Of a DNA stretch of 50,262 nucleotides, positions 32,355 to 42,729 are shown one piece after another. The notes below the pieces were generated by a model that had not been told where the DNA came from, did no database searches, and was given only the letters and a program-made list of their open reading frames with translations. The DNA comes from an uncultured Synergistaceae bacterium. GTDB lineage: Bacteria > Synergistota > Synergistia > Synergistales > Dethiosulfovibrionaceae. The stretch covers positions 1 through 50,262 of the forward strand of contig CABTYW010000005.1 in assembly GCA_902489135.1 (NCBI GenBank), given 5' to 3'. A program made the translations under genes and the position numbers. The first letter of the stretch is position 1. Each line of letters begins with the position of its first letter.

Positions 32355-34154
32355 ATGACAGTACTGCTCTTAGCTTTTGCACTGATTTTGCTGACGTCAG
32401 TCTATGCCCGCGCCTGCACGACGGTGGTCATCGGACGGAAAGCTTCCGCCACGGGACACGTCATGGTCGGCCACAACGAAGACGACGGAGGGCGCGTCAT
32501 CAACCGCCACGGTTTCGTTCCCGCCGCCGATCACGGCGACGGCGAACGGCTTCCCGCCGAACGGGGCTGCGCCTCCATTCCCCAGGTCAAACACACGCTG
32601 GGTTTTTACTGGAGCGAAGCCAAAGAGGCCAAGGGCGGAATGTCCACGGCGGATTCCTTCTACAATGAACGGGGCGTTCTCATCGTCAGCAATAGCTGCT
32701 GCGACTCCAAAGAGAATGTCGAGGACGGCACACGCCTCAGCGACGGCGGCATCGGCTTCAACCTCCGCAGAATACTGGCCGAGCGCGCCGAAAGCGCCCG
32801 CGACGCCGTTCGCATCGCCGCAGAGCTGTTGAGCCGCTACGGTTATGTGTCCTCGGGCAGAACCTACACCGTCGCCGACGCCGACGAAGCGTGGCTCATG
32901 GCCGTAGTCAGCGGGAAACACTATGTCGCGCGCCGCGTGGGCGACGACGAAGCGGCATTCATTCCCAACTACTACACCATTCACGACGTGGATCCGACGG
33001 ACAGCGAAAACTTCGTCGTCTCTCCCGGCCTCGTGGACTACGCCGTGGAAAAGGGATGGTACGACCCCGCCGAGGGCCCCTTCGACTTCGCCGGGGTTTA
33101 TCAGTCCGACGCGACGCTCAACGCCTCGGGCAACCGTTACCGCAGCGCCGGCGGCTACTCCGTTCTGAGCCACAGCCGATTTTTGCGCCGGAACGGCGAG
33201 TGCTATCCCTTCGCCATCGTTCCCCCCGCCGCCGTCTCGGCCAATCAGGTAAAGGAAGTGCTTCGCTGCCATTACGACGGAACCTTCCTCGATCCCCACT
33301 GGGCGCGATGCGCCTTCCCGGGCGGAGCGCCCCACGACACGGAGATTCGGCGAATCTGCACCGGCACAACCATCGAATCGTCGGTGACGGTTTTCGGCGA
33401 ACGCTGTCGCCCTCAGGCCACCGTCATGTGGCTGAGCTGCGGCCGTCCCTGTGAGCTGCCCTTCCTGCCCATTCACCCGTGGTTCGGCGTGCCGGCAGCG
33501 ATTGACACCATGGGAAGCGAAGCGGCGAAAATGCTTGAAGAACACCTTCTTCCCGACGCCGAACTGGCCTCGTGGCGGAACAACGGCTGGCAAAACATGA
33601 GGGACTTTCAAAGCCTCTTCGAACTGGTCTGGCAGGATCACGAAGCCGAACACTCCCGCTGGCTGTGGAGCTTTGAGGCCGAGCTGGCTCACCGCGGCGC
33701 GCCGCTGCAGCGGCGCCTTGAAAGCGAAAAACCGTCGTCGGAGCTCTGCGCGGCGGTGCGGCGCCTCGACGACGAAGGGGCAAAAAGCGCCGCGGCGACG
33801 CTGAGCGCCATTGAAAAGACTCTCCGGCCGCTGCCTGTGCGTGCCGTTCCCGACCGCTCCGCCATGGACGCCCGGGGAACGGTCACTCTGGTCTTTGAGC
33901 TCGACGAAGGCCGTGTCCCCATAGAAAGTTCTCTTCTGGCCGTTTTGGGCGGCACCAACGCCCGCCTCAAGGGCATCTGCGCCGTGAACGGTTCATTGAA
34001 GCGCTTCGGCAGCCGATGGAGCTTCGATGTGCCCGTCGCCGAGCTTCAAAAGGCCGACGTGCCCGGCACCTTCGACTACTGGCTGGGCGGACGGGATACC
34101 CTGGGCCGTTCCTTCGGCGGACGATTTTTCTTCACCATGGACCCCGCAAAATAA
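32355..34154 (+). CDS. Secreted C69-family dipeptidase (PepD-like)
   Basis: An N-terminal-nucleophile hydrolase that splits dipeptides. A signal peptide of about 20 residues ends at ARA, exposing Cys21 (CTTVVIGRKAS) as the likely catalytic N-terminus. GHNEDDGGR follows, typical of the family. The 599-residue length is within the range of longer C69 members, with an extra C-terminal beta-rich part (from about residue 495) of unknown use. ATG 32355 is preferred to a GTG three codons earlier because AAAGGG lies 8 nt upstream. It stands directly after the dpp importer, so extracytoplasmic hydrolysis of peptides coupled to uptake is a reasonable inference. A second, divergent copy is at 44.7-46.4 kb. 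Confidence 0.9.
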   Translation: MTVLLLAFALILLTSVYARACTTVVIGRKASATGHVMVGHNEDDGGRVINRHGFVPAADHGDGERLPAERGCASIPQVKHTLGFYWSEAKEAKGGMSTADSFYNERGVLIVSNSCCDSKENVEDGTRLSDGGIGFNLRRILAERAESARDAVRIAAELLSRYGYVSSGRTYTVADADEAWLMAVVSGKHYVARRVGDDEAAFIPNYYTIHDVDPTDSENFVVSPGLVDYAVEKGWYDPAEGPFDFAGVYQSDATLNASGNRYRSAGGYSVLSHSRFLRRNGECYPFAIVPPAAVSANQVKEVLRCHYDGTFLDPHWARCAFPGGAPHDTEIRRICTGTTIESSVTVFGERCRPQATVMWLSCGRPCELPFLPIHPWFGVPAAIDTMGSEAAKMLEEHLLPDAELASWRNNGWQNMRDFQSLFELVWQDHEAEHSRWLWSFEAELAHRGAPLQRRLESEKPSSELCAAVRRLDDEGAKSAAATLSAIEKTLRPLPVRAVPDRSAMDARGTVTLVFELDEGRVPIESSLLAVLGGTNARLKGICAVNGSLKRFGSRWSFDVPVAELQKADVPGTFDYWLGGRDTLGRSFGGRFFFTMDPAK

Positions 34155-34174
34155 CAGCGGCTTTTCAGGATAAC

Positions 34175-34214
34175 AATCGCCGCAGCCCGTCAAGGATGAC
34201 AGGCTGCGGCGATT
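34175..34214. terminator. Bidirectional terminator between convergent genes
   Basis: A perfect 13-bp stem AATCGCCGCAGCC/GGCTGCGGCGATT (34175-34187 with 34202-34214) with a T-rich plus-strand tail. It separates the C69 dipeptidase from the opposing DUF6305 gene. Confidence 0.8.
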
Positions 34215-34248
34215 TTATTTTTTCCGGCGTTGCGCGAAGGCGAATTAC

Positions 34249-34872
34249 TCAGGACTTGAACATCTGCTCAATTACTTCCTTGAGTTCAGTGCCTTTTTCC
34301 ATGGAACGGAGAGGAATGTTTTTCTCGGCGCAGAGCCTGGTGAAGTAGCCGTCGGAGTTGCCGTCGGCGCGTACGACCACATAATCGGCTTCGCCGGCAA
34401 AGGGCATAAAGGGTTCAGACGTGCGAAGACGGCGTTGCATGCCGCCTAGATGCATGGCCACAACGGGAATGCGACGCTTTTTGGCCTCGTCAAGAATGCG
34501 GCGGCAGCGGTCTTCTTCGTCAAGGAGACTGATGCCGCACACCACCTTGCTGACCCTTCCGTCACGGGTCAGAACGGAGCGCACGTCACATCCGAGACTG
34601 CAGCAGCACACGCCGTTGCTGCAGCCCAGCACGGCAATGACGGTGCGGCAGGAATTCCAGTCCACCGCCTCGGGGCTGATGTCAAGGCCGTACTGATAGC
34701 CTATTCCCAGTCGATGCACGAATATTTTCGCCAAATTGGCGTCGATGCACTGTCCAAATCCCGTGATCAAAACCGGGGCCTGGAATTTCGCCGGCCGATC
34801 CACATCGGCGCAGGCCGGTGCCGCACACCCCAGAGCCGCCAGAAAAATCGCCGCGCAAAAAAACTTTTTCAT
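34249..34872 (-). CDS. Secreted DUF6305-like protein with cysteine cluster
   Basis: A 207-residue exported protein. The signal peptide (MKKFFCAAIFLAALGCAAPA) is followed by the DUF6305 pattern: APVLITGFGQCIDANLAKIF, then a hydrophobic strand, a Lys/Arg-rich RILDEAKKRRIPVVAMHLGG segment and ADYVVVRADGNSDGYF. Function of the family is unknown; the fold looks Rossmann-like or periplasmic-binding-like. Unusually, residues 84-95 hold five cysteines (GCSNGVCCCSLGC), where I expected small residues, suggesting metal binding or disulfides. AAGGAGAT is 6 nt before ATG 34872; the frame continues upstream, but that part overlaps the promoter region. Divergent from the OB-fold-like gene. Confidence 0.72.
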   Translation of the reverse strand: MKKFFCAAIFLAALGCAAPACADVDRPAKFQAPVLITGFGQCIDANLAKIFVHRLGIGYQYGLDISPEAVDWNSCRTVIAVLGCSNGVCCCSLGCDVRSVLTRDGRVSKVVCGISLLDEEDRCRRILDEAKKRRIPVVAMHLGGMQRRLRTSEPFMPFAGEADYVVVRADGNSDGYFTRLCAEKNIPLRSMEKGTELKEVIEQMFKS

Positions 34873-34917
34873 GGAAAGATCTCCTTCGACCCAATCAGGG
34901 CGGAAATACGCTTTCGT

Positions 34918-34946
34918 TTGACAGAAAACCGCCCGCGAGTTATGCT
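34918..34946 (+). promoter_or_regulatory. Promoter of the small secreted protein gene
   Basis: Perfect TTGACA (34918-34923), 17-nt spacer, TATGCT (34941-34946), about 87 nt before the ATG at 35033. Confidence 0.65.
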
Positions 34947-34987
34947 GAGATACAAAAGTTAGCCCCTTATAATACGGGGGCGTCGTC

Positions 34988-34993
34988 ATTATA
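34988..34993 (-). promoter_or_regulatory. Extended -10 promoter of the DUF6305 gene
   Basis: TGC-TATAAT on the minus strand, an extended -10 element about 116 nt before the start at 34872. It overlaps the divergent control region, so the two promoters face past each other. Confidence 0.45.
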
Positions 34994-35032
34994 GCACAGT
35001 CTCAAATCACCATCATCATTTCGGAGGCTTCC

Positions 35033-35449
35033 ATGAAGAAAATCGTTCCGCTTCTTGCGGCGTTGCTTTCGACGTTGGGCACGGCCGCCCTCCCCGCTTC
35101 CCCGGCTGTGGACTTAACGTCCATGAAGGGCGTCATGCTGTGCGCCGCCGTGCACGACATTAAAACTCATCCTGAAAATTACGTCGGACGCTTCATCACC
35201 GTCACGGGGCAATTCTCCATCATTGAAGGAGTTGACGAACAGGGCGCTGAAGATCCCGACAAAATATTCTGCGTCTGTACGGTGGCGCAGGCGCAGGACA
35301 GTCTGGAATTCCGTACCGGCGCTGAAATGCCGCATCCTGAAGATTTTATCGATCTCGGAGCCGTTGTTACCGTATCGGGAATCTACGAAGCTTACGAGGA
35401 CAACGGCAAAGTTTATTACCGCCTCGGCGACGCTTCGGTAAAATTTTGA
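35033..35449 (+). CDS. Small secreted protein, possible OB fold
   Basis: A 138-residue exported protein of unknown function. A signal peptide covers residues 1-23 (MKKIVPLLAALLSTLGTAAL). The mature part has the strand pattern of an OB-fold-like domain: NYVGRFITVTGQFSII, then a short Cys pair (FCVCTV), LEFRTG, and a closing VVTVSGIYEAYEDNGKVYYR. This resembles small lipoproteins of firmicutes, but there is no lipobox. GGAGG lies 5 nt before the ATG. It has its own promoter and a very strong terminator, so it is monocistronic. Confidence 0.68.
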   Translation: MKKIVPLLAALLSTLGTAALPASPAVDLTSMKGVMLCAAVHDIKTHPENYVGRFITVTGQFSIIEGVDEQGAEDPDKIFCVCTVAQAQDSLEFRTGAEMPHPEDFIDLGAVVTVSGIYEAYEDNGKVYYRLGDASVKF

Positions 35450-35535
35450 CCGACACCGCCATGGCGCTTTGACTTCGCCCGCTGCGGGAGCACAAAAAGC
35501 GGCCGGCCCCTCGGCACTTGGCTTCAACGAGATGC

Positions 35536-35575
35536 AAAAGGGGCTGACGGTTCGTTGGAACCGTCAGCCCCTTTT
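35536..35575. terminator. Strong bidirectional terminator
   Basis: A perfect 18-bp stem (35536-35553 with 35558-35575) around a GTTG tetraloop, followed by T's on the plus side and by TTTT on the minus side. It separates the small secreted gene from the convergent Hsp20 gene. Confidence 0.92.
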
Positions 35576-35615
35576 TTGACTGCGACAGCCTCTTTTGCCG
35601 AGGCGTCGGAGGTGC

Positions 35616-36056
35616 TTACTGAATTTCGATGAGTCTGCTCTGTGCCGCTTCCTTTTCGGTCTTCTTGGGGAAGGTCAGACGCAGAATGCCGTCTTCCATT
35701 TTCGCGCTGATGTCCTTTTTCTTGACGTCGCTGCCCACATAGAAACCGCGGGAGCAGCTCCCTTCATAGCGTTCGCGGCGGATGAAACTGCCTTTTTTGT
35801 CCTTCTCGTCCTTGCTGACCTGCTTTGCGGCGCTGATGGTCAGATAGCCGTCCTCAAGCTGAACGTTCACTTCGTCCTTGCGGAAACCGGGAAGATCCAC
35901 GTCAACTTCATAGCTGTCGGCGGTCTCGCGCACATCGGTTTTCATAATGTTCCGCTCTCTGTGCCCCAATACGGGATTGCCGCGGTAAAAGTTGTCGTTG
36001 AACATCGAATCGAACACGTCAAAAAGATTGTCATTCCAAAGCGCAGGTACCATCAT
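35616..36056 (-). CDS. Hsp20/alpha-crystallin small heat-shock protein
   Basis: An ATP-independent holdase that binds unfolding proteins. The 146-residue protein has the alpha-crystallin domain (about residues 38-135): ADSYEVDVDLPGFRKDEVNV, RRERYEGSCSRGFYV and the family-diagnostic GILRLTFPKK. The C-terminal RLIEIQ supplies the I-x-I motif used for oligomerisation. ATG 36056 is preferred because AAGGAGG lies seven bases upstream; longer versions of this frame would start inside the leader. Its promoter contains a CIRCE element, so HrcA repression and heat induction are expected. Confidence 0.95.
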   Translation of the reverse strand: MMVPALWNDNLFDVFDSMFNDNFYRGNPVLGHRERNIMKTDVRETADSYEVDVDLPGFRKDEVNVQLEDGYLTISAAKQVSKDEKDKKGSFIRRERYEGSCSRGFYVGSDVKKKDISAKMEDGILRLTFPKKTEKEAAQSRLIEIQ

Positions 36057-36169
36057 TGTTCTTCCTCCTTCGGGGCGGTTTTCGCCGTCGTCTTCGTTGA
36101 GATATTTTAAGCCCATCAATCAGTTCTTTTTGCCATTTTTCCGGGCAGTCTTCTTTCGACTTCAATGGT

Positions 36170-36197
36170 ATTATAGCACACTTATTAGCACTGTCAA
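36170..36197 (-). promoter_or_regulatory. Hsp20 promoter overlapping CIRCE
   Basis: Perfect TTGACA (36197-36192), a 16-nt spacer and perfect TATAAT (36175-36170). The -35 hexamer lies within the CIRCE element, so a bound repressor would block polymerase. Confidence 0.85.
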
Positions 36198-36211
36198 GTA
36201 TTGAGTGCTAA
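36185..36211 (-). promoter_or_regulatory. CIRCE operator (HrcA binding site)
   Basis: TTAGCACTG-N9-GAGTGCTAA matches the consensus TTAGCACTC-N9-GAGTGCTAA at 17 of 18 arm positions. It implies an hrcA gene elsewhere in the genome. Confidence 0.95.
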
Positions 36212-36636
36212 TTCATTCAACAACATGAAAACACTGATTTTGTGATTCTTCAGGGCTTCATTTCATCAATAAAAGTCAAAACAATCCGTGTCGTCTTTAA
36301 AGGGCGTTCATCGTGCCATCGCGGCGAAACACGTCGTTTCTTTTTCACGACACCACCCGCCAACGCTGAGGCGCTGCGGGCAAAATGGGCGATGATGGCG
36401 CCCCGCGGCGCGCAGCTCCCCCCCCCGAAATTTTTTCGCGCGCACCGCCGGCGCGAAGCACGTGAAATGCGTCATGGAGAAAACAGCTCCCGATGAAGGA
36501 AGAAAGAAGCGACGCAACCCCGTACCGGCGCGTCGTTTTTTTGCACGAGAACCCGGCGCGGCCATTAAAGGAGCCGCACCGGGTTCTCGTGTCAACGGAA
36601 CAACAGGGCGATGGTACAGGTGCAGAACGCGGCGTG
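36212..36636. other. Non-coding stretch with a hairpin and C tract
   Basis: About 425 bp with no convincing gene. It holds a run of nine C (36418-36426) next to an A/T-rich patch. A long GC-rich hairpin (36544-36556 with 36579-36591, extended by CGCGGC/GCCGC) lies 45 nt past the ftsH stop. The hairpin has no T tract on the minus strand but is well placed to define the ftsH 3' end. Confidence 0.5.
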
Positions 36637-38502
<1,866 letters not shown>

Positions 38503-38577
38503 GGGAAATCCTCCTTCATTGAGAAAATGATGATTTACATCGTACCGCGCAGGCAGGTGGAAAACGGGCTGAAGAAA

Positions 38578-38606
38578 ACGCCGCTTTCTTCTGTCCGCGG
38601 CGGCGT
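38578..38606 (-). terminator. Terminator between thrC and ftsH
   Basis: A 7-bp ACGCCGC/GCGGCGT stem (38578-38584 with 38600-38606), beginning in the thrC stop codon, followed on the minus strand by TTTCTTC. Fairly weak, so some read-through into ftsH is possible. Confidence 0.5.
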
Positions 38607-39784
38607 CAGCCCAAGAGCCCGGGAAGGTCGCTCAGTCCGCAGTCGCGCCAGCACAGGCGATGAGCGGAAAAAGCGGCGGTGTACTTGAGGCCGCCGCCGG
38701 TGAGAATCAGCGCGGCGCTCTGCCCTTCGGCGACAAGGCCTTCCCGGCGGGCGTTCCGCAGCGCGCCCAGGGGCACGCAGGAAGCCGGCTGAGCAAAGAA
38801 TCCGCAGCGGGCCAGATCGGCCTGCGCTTTGACGATGTCATCTTCGGCCACGGCCACGGCCGCGCCGCCCAGACGGCGCAGTTCCGACAGGACACGGTTT
38901 CCGCTGGGCGGAAAGGGATTGTCGATGGCGTGAGCGATGGTTCCCATCTCGGGAGCGCGGCTGATTTTATCGCGGCCGCTGCTGAAAGCTTCCACGACGG
39001 GCGAGTTGTTCTCCGCCTGAGCGCACAGAACGTCGGGCATTTTTTTCGTCAGCCCCGCGCGGTACAGATCTTCAAAGCCGTTGATGATGCCGCGGAGGTT
39101 GCCGCCGGCGCTGACAGGCACCACCACCCAATCGGGAACGCAAAAATCCAGCGCTTCGGCGATTTCATAGGCAATGGTGCGGGATCCCGCCACGCGAAAG
39201 GGCACGTCGGAGTTCATAAAGTAGATGCCGCGTTGGGCACCGAGGCGAAGGCTCTCGCTGTACAATTCGTCATAGGGACCGGCGACGCGAAGAAGGTGTG
39301 CGCCGTAAATGGCGATGGGCGCCAGTTTTTCATCGGCCACGTTGCCCTTCACCAGGATCCAGGCCTCCAGGCCCGCCGCCGCGGCATAGGCCGCCACCGA
39401 CGCCGCCATGTTTCCCGAGGAAACGGCGCCCACTTTATCAAATCCCAGCGCCCGGGCATGGGCCAGACAGGATGCCGTGCCGCGGTCTTTAAACGACCAG
39501 GTGGGATTGGCGCTTTCATTCTTTATGAACAGGCCAGACAGCCGGAGTCGGTCGGCCATGGCGTCCAAGCTCACCAGGGGCGTGTCGCCTTCGCCCAGGG
39601 AGAACCATTCGCGGTCTTCAAAGGGGAAAAAGTCGCCATAGCGGCCCATTCCTCTGCGGGCCCCATCGATTTTCGCGCCGTTCCACACAAGATCCAGAGG
39701 TTCGCCGCAGCGGCATCGAAAGACGGGAGAAGCCGCATCGTATTCAGCACCGCAGCTTCGGCATTTCAAGATGGATTTTTTCAC
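38606..39784 (-). CDS. thrC: Threonine synthase
   Basis: Converts O-phosphohomoserine to threonine with pyridoxal phosphate. The 392-residue protein starts with a small zinc-ribbon-like segment (CRSCGAEYD...CRC, residues 8-26), as in many archaeal-type threonine synthases. The PLP lysine is Lys99 in NPTWSFKDRG. Other hallmarks are SSGNMAASVAAYAA, PVSAGGNLRGI and the late ILTGGGLKY. Translation begins at GTG 39784, nine bases after AGGAGG. No other threonine-pathway gene is adjacent. Cysteate synthase and related PLP enzymes are possible alternatives, but the whole pattern favours ThrC. Confidence 0.92.
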   Translation of the reverse strand: MKKSILKCRSCGAEYDAASPVFRCRCGEPLDLVWNGAKIDGARRGMGRYGDFFPFEDREWFSLGEGDTPLVSLDAMADRLRLSGLFIKNESANPTWSFKDRGTASCLAHARALGFDKVGAVSSGNMAASVAAYAAAAGLEAWILVKGNVADEKLAPIAIYGAHLLRVAGPYDELYSESLRLGAQRGIYFMNSDVPFRVAGSRTIAYEIAEALDFCVPDWVVVPVSAGGNLRGIINGFEDLYRAGLTKKMPDVLCAQAENNSPVVEAFSSGRDKISRAPEMGTIAHAIDNPFPPSGNRVLSELRRLGGAAVAVAEDDIVKAQADLARCGFFAQPASCVPLGALRNARREGLVAEGQSAALILTGGGLKYTAAFSAHRLCWRDCGLSDLPGLLG

Positions 39785-39994
39785 GGAACGCCGCCTCCTT
39801 GCCCTATAATTTGTTCATCATAGCACATAAATCCTCTTGAAAACCATCTTTATGGCTTTTGCCAGTTGATTTTTCAATGTATTCAAGCTTTAATATGGGT
39901 AGTTCTCCGATTTTACGGAAAACTCTTTGAGAATTTAAAACAGACGTACATTTCCGTGATGTACTTTGCCGAATTAGAAGCAGGAGGAAGGACC

Positions 39995-41113
39995 ATGTCG
40001 AATACCAACCAGGAGTTCAAGAACACCGACGGCAACATGCCGAAGAAAAAGGAAATCGGAGCGGCCCGCGCAGCGGCCCGCATTGCCGCAGAAGGGCTCG
40101 CCCAAGGGTTTCACGGCGCCGGAGAAGCTTTGAAAGCCGCGCGGGTGCTCGCCGAGAAGAAAACTCCCGCCGCGACGGCGGTTTTCAAAGGCGTTGACAA
40201 AGCTGCGGCAGCGGTGGGCAAAGCCGGCCATGCCATCGGCAGCGGCGTGAAAAACGCCGGAATTCACGCGCGCCATCAGTACCGAAAGATGATGGAAGAC
40301 GGCACGTTCCAACGCGCCGCCCGGTCAGCCAAAAATGCGGCCGCAAACGCCGCCGGAGGCGTCTCCAAAGGCGTTAAATCGGCGGGCGTCCGCATTTACG
40401 ACATGGCGCACAACACCTTCGTGAGACTGCAGAATCGCTATGCCGCTCTGTCGTCGGGCAAAGAGAGCGCCGGCGCGGGCAAAGAGAAAATGGCCGCTCT
40501 GGTCGAAAAAGCCCGTGCCCGGTTCAGGACGCTGAGCGGACAGATCTCCCAAAGGGGACGAAGCCTCGCCGATTCCGCCAGAAAACGCATGAATGACGTC
40601 AGGGAAAGCTGCCGCGAGCGCGCTCAAAACTCGAAAATGGGCGCCGAAACGCTGAAAAATTTCAAGGAACTTGCGGGCGAGAAACTGAAAAAATTTACCG
40701 GCGGCGTCAGCGACATGGCTCACAACCTGACGGACAAAACCCGCGAGACCGCGGAACGCGCCGGCGAAAAGGGTTCCCATTCCCTGTCGGCTTTGAAAGA
40801 ACGCTGCACCGCCCTGGGCAGCGAAATGAGCCGCCGAACCAAAGAGCTGGGCGCCCAAACCAAGGCAAAACTGACCAAGCTTCAAGCGCGATTTCTGAAA
40901 GACACCGAAGACTCCCCCGCCGCGCTCGCCCCTCAGAGCGCTCCCGAACCGGAACAGACGGCCGGCCCCGTTGATTACAACGCCGCAAAGCACACGCCCG
41001 ACACCGACACCCCCCAGGAAGGCATCAGCGGCGAAGAGTTGAGCCGCGCCCTCGAGAACGACCAAAGCAACATCTATACTTCAGAAAACTATTCCGACGA
41101 AGAAAAACGCTGA
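39995..41113 (+). CDS. Alanine/lysine-rich amphipathic helical protein (LEA/apolipoprotein-like)
   Basis: A 372-residue, very hydrophilic protein without signal peptide or membrane helix; I recognise no specific family. Almost the whole length has the 11-residue-type periodicity of long amphipathic helices seen in LEA and apolipoprotein-like proteins. Examples are AARAAARIAAEGLAQGFHGA, AARSAKNAAANAAGGVSKGV and LTDKTRETAERAGEKGS. Motifs such as DMAHN recur (about residues 132 and 247). The last 70 residues are acidic and proline-rich (SAPEPEQTAGPVDYN), probably disordered. AGGAGG lies seven bases before ATG 39995. Roles in stress protection, nucleoid or storage-granule coating are all conceivable; none is shown. 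Confidence 0.7.
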   Translation: MSNTNQEFKNTDGNMPKKKEIGAARAAARIAAEGLAQGFHGAGEALKAARVLAEKKTPAATAVFKGVDKAAAAVGKAGHAIGSGVKNAGIHARHQYRKMMEDGTFQRAARSAKNAAANAAGGVSKGVKSAGVRIYDMAHNTFVRLQNRYAALSSGKESAGAGKEKMAALVEKARARFRTLSGQISQRGRSLADSARKRMNDVRESCRERAQNSKMGAETLKNFKELAGEKLKKFTGGVSDMAHNLTDKTRETAERAGEKGSHSLSALKERCTALGSEMSRRTKELGAQTKAKLTKLQARFLKDTEDSPAALAPQSAPEPEQTAGPVDYNAAKHTPDTDTPQEGISGEELSRALENDQSNIYTSENYSDEEKR

Positions 41114-41144
41114 AGATTTCCCCTCGAAAAACGAAGGCGTCAAC

Positions 41145-41192
41145 GGCCCCCGAACGCCGTCATGGCATAAACCCATGGCGGCGGCGGGGGCC
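41145..41192 (+). terminator. Terminator of the amphipathic-protein gene
   Basis: A long, slightly imperfect stem: GGCCCCCG (41145-41152) pairs with CGGGGGCC (41185-41192), and inner CGCCG and CATGG/CCATG segments extend it. A short TTTG tail follows. Confidence 0.6.
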
Positions 41193-41263
41193 TTTGTCCG
41201 ACGCTTGAGCGGCGGCGAAAAATTCCGCCGGCAACCGCTGTAAAAACGCTCGCCCGGCACGGG

Positions 41264-42660
41264 TCAGCTCTCCTGCACGTCGTCGCGCGAGCGGAACTTC
41301 ATCTCAAGAGGCAGATTTTCGAACCTTTCGTAGCTTCGGCGCTTCACGAGATAATACATTCCCGTCATGACCGCCGTAGCCAGCCACGCCAGAGGGTAGC
41401 CCACATAGATGTGGACCACGCGGTGATCCAGCGCCAGAGCCGCCGCCAAATAGAGCTGCCTCAGTCCCACCATGCCCAGCAGGGAAAGCAGCATGGGAAT
41501 TTCGGTGTCGCCGAAACCCCGCAGGGCCCCCATGAGGATCTGACGCAAGGCCAATGACCAATAAAAGGGCAAAAGAGTGTGCATCATGTCCACGCCCACC
41601 TCAAAACTTCTGGAGAAGCGCTGAACAGCCCCATGGCCAAGTCGGAGACGCCGTAGAGACCGAAACTGGTCAAAACGCAGTAGCCCAGAGAGAACAGAAG
41701 CGCTGCGCGCACGCCGCGGCGAATGCGGTCGGCCCGACGGGCGCCCACGTTCTGCCCCACGAAGGTGGTCAGAGCCAGACCGAAGGCATTGCACGGCAGC
41801 GACACAAAACGATCGATGCGCTGAGCCGCGCCGATGCCCGCCATGATCACCGAGTTGAAGCCCGTGATGTAGCGCCACACAAAGAGATTGGAAAAAGAGA
41901 TCAGCGAATTTTGCAATCCCGCCGGCATGCCGATGCCGATAATGGCGAGAATTTCGTCCCACTGGCCGCGCAGTTCGCCGAAGGTCAGACGAAAACTCCC
42001 ATCGTGGGCCTTCAGGCGCCGGTACGCCATCACCACGGAGACCATCTGCGAGATCACCGTGGCCACGCTCACGCCGGCCACGCCGAATTTGAAACCCGCG
42101 ACGAACAGCAGATCCAGCAGAATGTTGAGCGAACATACCAGCGAGAGAACCTTCATGGTGCCGCGGGAGTCGCCGACCGCACGCAAAAGGCCCGCTTCCA
42201 CGTTGTAAATGACGGTGAAAAGCACGCCCGCCAGATAGATCCGCAGATAGACCGCCGCGTCGGCGAAAACGTTTTCGGGAACGGCGATGAGCCGCAGTAG
42301 CCGCGGCGCCGCGGCAATTCCGCCAAGGGAGAGCAGCGACCCCAGAATTACCGAAAAAGCCAGCGCCGTGCGCATGGACGCGCTGAGGCGTCGGTGATCT
42401 CCCGCCCCGAAATGCCGCGACGCCGCCACCGAAGCGCCGACGGACATGCCGTTGAAAAAACCCACAATCATCTGTGAAATGGCGGAACATACGCTGACGG
42501 CGGCAAGGGCCCCGCCTCCGATAAAGTTGCCGGCAATCATGGAATCCGCCATATGATAGAGATTTTGTAAAACCTCCGAAAGCACGATGGGCACGGCAAA
42601 AATCACTATTTTCCCGAGAATTCCGCCGCGGGTAAAATCCGTGGTCCTTCGCGAAAACAT
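41264..42660 (-). pseudogene. MATE-family transporter broken by a one-base frameshift
   Basis: The 5' part (from ATG 42660, GGGAG site 8 nt away) encodes a normal MATE N-terminus: SEVLQNLYHMADSMIAGNFI and twofold repeats up to about residue 350. Near 41598-41604 the frame runs into a stop (TGA at 41586-41584). The correct continuation (FEVGVDMMHTLLPFYWSLA, to ...RSRDDVQES) is found in another frame to 41264. Restoring one base, for example an extra G in AGGTGGGCG, would give SPEVLRVGVDMM and an intact transporter of about 464 residues. It is therefore either a recent inactivation or an assembly or sequencing error. It differs from the intact MATE at 12.4 kb. Confidence 0.85.
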
Positions 42661-42700
42661 GTGCCCATCTCCCTTCCCGTTCCGGCGGGGCGTTGAAAAT

Positions 42701-42729
42701 ACCATAGTGGAGGAAGCGTCATTTGTCAA
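42701..42729 (-). promoter_or_regulatory. Promoter of the frameshifted MATE gene
   Basis: Perfect TTGACA (42729-42724), 17-nt spacer, TATGGT (42706-42701), 41 nt before the ATG. The promoter is intact although the gene is broken. Confidence 0.7.
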
